DNA from: Mycobacterium sp.
Lineage (GTDB): Bacteria; Actinomycetota; Actinomycetes; Mycobacteriales; Mycobacteriaceae
Length of the DNA: 64,000 nucleotides
Direction of reading: 5' to 3'
NCBI RefSeq assembly: GCF_002863225.1
Contig: NZ_PKEK01000036.1
Location: 1 to 64,000, forward strand
The position numbers and the translations under genes were made by a program. Shown one piece after another: positions 63,664 to 64,000 of the stretch; within the stretch, counting starts at the first letter, position 1, and each line of letters opens with the position of its first letter. The notes below the pieces were generated by a model. The model worked only from the letters and a program-made list of their open reading frames with translations, made no database searches and was not told the origin of the DNA.

Positions 63664-64000
63664 GTGAGCGACGAACACGTCGATGCCGACGCCGCAGCCG
63701 ACGGCGAAACCGATACCTCGCAGGGCGGCCGCACGGCCGTGGTGGCGCCGCAGCGTCCCAGCGGTAAGCGGTCCCGCCTGAAGTCCGAGGCCGGCGACGG
63801 CACCGAGGCTTCGGGCGCAGTCGAGCTCACCGACACCGACTCCGGCAAGAAAGCCAAAAAGCCGAAGAAGGCCAAGAAGTCCGGCGACCCGGCCGGCAAC
63901 CCGCTCGTCTTCGTCCTCACCTACCTCAAGCAGGTCGTTGCCGAGCTGCGCAAGGTCATCTGGCCCAACCGCAAGCAGATGGGCTCCTACACCTCGGTGG
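63664..64000 (+). CDS. secE: Protein translocase subunit SecE (partial, runs off the window)
   Basis: Starts at GTG 63664, with AAGGAG upstream, and continues beyond base 64000 (112 codons visible). A long acidic and then Lys-rich N-terminal extension ([14 protein letters not shown]) is typical of mycobacterial SecE. The last visible part, [22 protein letters not shown], is the conserved cytosolic segment just before the single membrane helix. SecE stabilises SecY in the translocon. Confidence 0.95.
   Translation, partial: MSDEHVDADAAADGETDTSQGGRTAVVAPQRPSGKRSRLKSEAGDGTEASGAVELTDTDSGKKAKKPKKAKKSGDPAGNPLVFVLTYLKQVVAELRKVIWPNRKQMGSYTSV

Overview
The window is high-GC actinobacterial DNA and almost certainly comes from a Mycobacterium/Mycolicibacterium chromosome. 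Its right end holds echA3, a conserved membrane protein, a glyoxalase-II-like gene, tRNA-Thr, tRNA-Met, rpmG, hadA-hadB-hadC, tRNA-Trp and secE, in the order I recall from M. tuberculosis (Rv0632c to Rv0638). HadABC is the mycolic-acid FAS-II dehydratase. recC-recB-recD, which in M. tuberculosis sits directly beside echA3, lies about 31 kb away here, so a large block of accessory genes separates the two.

Bases 1-19100 are a defence island of lower GC than its surroundings. Six minus-strand genes with very short gaps or 4-base overlaps encode, in transcription order, a giant GHKL-ATPase/SF2-helicase fusion, a UvrD-like helicase, DrmA, DrmB, DrmD and a DrmMI-type adenine methylase. This is a DISARM class 1 core (drmA, drmB, drmD, drmMI) extended by two large ATPases and without a visible drmC. 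The methylase gene stops before its catalytic NPP(Y/W) motif, at a 13-base motif repeated every 22-24 bases (bases 22-122) that resembles the multiple-repeat end of an IS21-family element. At the other end lies a cytosine-5 methyltransferase gene, convergent with a vsr endonuclease gene. vsr is joined to recD by an ATGA overlap, so the island abuts the last base of recD and vsr is the fourth gene of the recCBD operon.

Bases 27400-34700 hold a VWA protein with a small partner, an RNase H-like protein, an HD hydrolase and a nitroreductase. They also hold a type VII secretion (ESX) toxin-immunity locus: an EspC-like protein, a WXG-type toxin with a C-terminal barnase/RNase Sa-like domain, a barstar, and three more small genes that include a colicin-immunity-like and a macro/PARG-like protein.

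Bases 34761-58964 carry metabolic and envelope genes. They include a putative cell-wall recycling pair (NlpC/P60 hydrolase translationally coupled to a MurK-like kinase/MurQ etherase fusion) with a 47-base dyad upstream. They also include an AraC regulator divergent from a D-aminoacylase-like amidohydrolase with four helically phased TGTC repeats between them, two patatin-like lipases, a serine beta-lactamase-like protein, YceI, methyltransferases, a NYN ribonuclease, a sulfatase, a universal stress protein and cyanase. A clear intrinsic terminator lies upstream of the cyanase gene. No stretch over about 300 bases lacks a gene; the longest gaps are 55156-55377, 54497-54702, 29565-29759 and 36576-36760.
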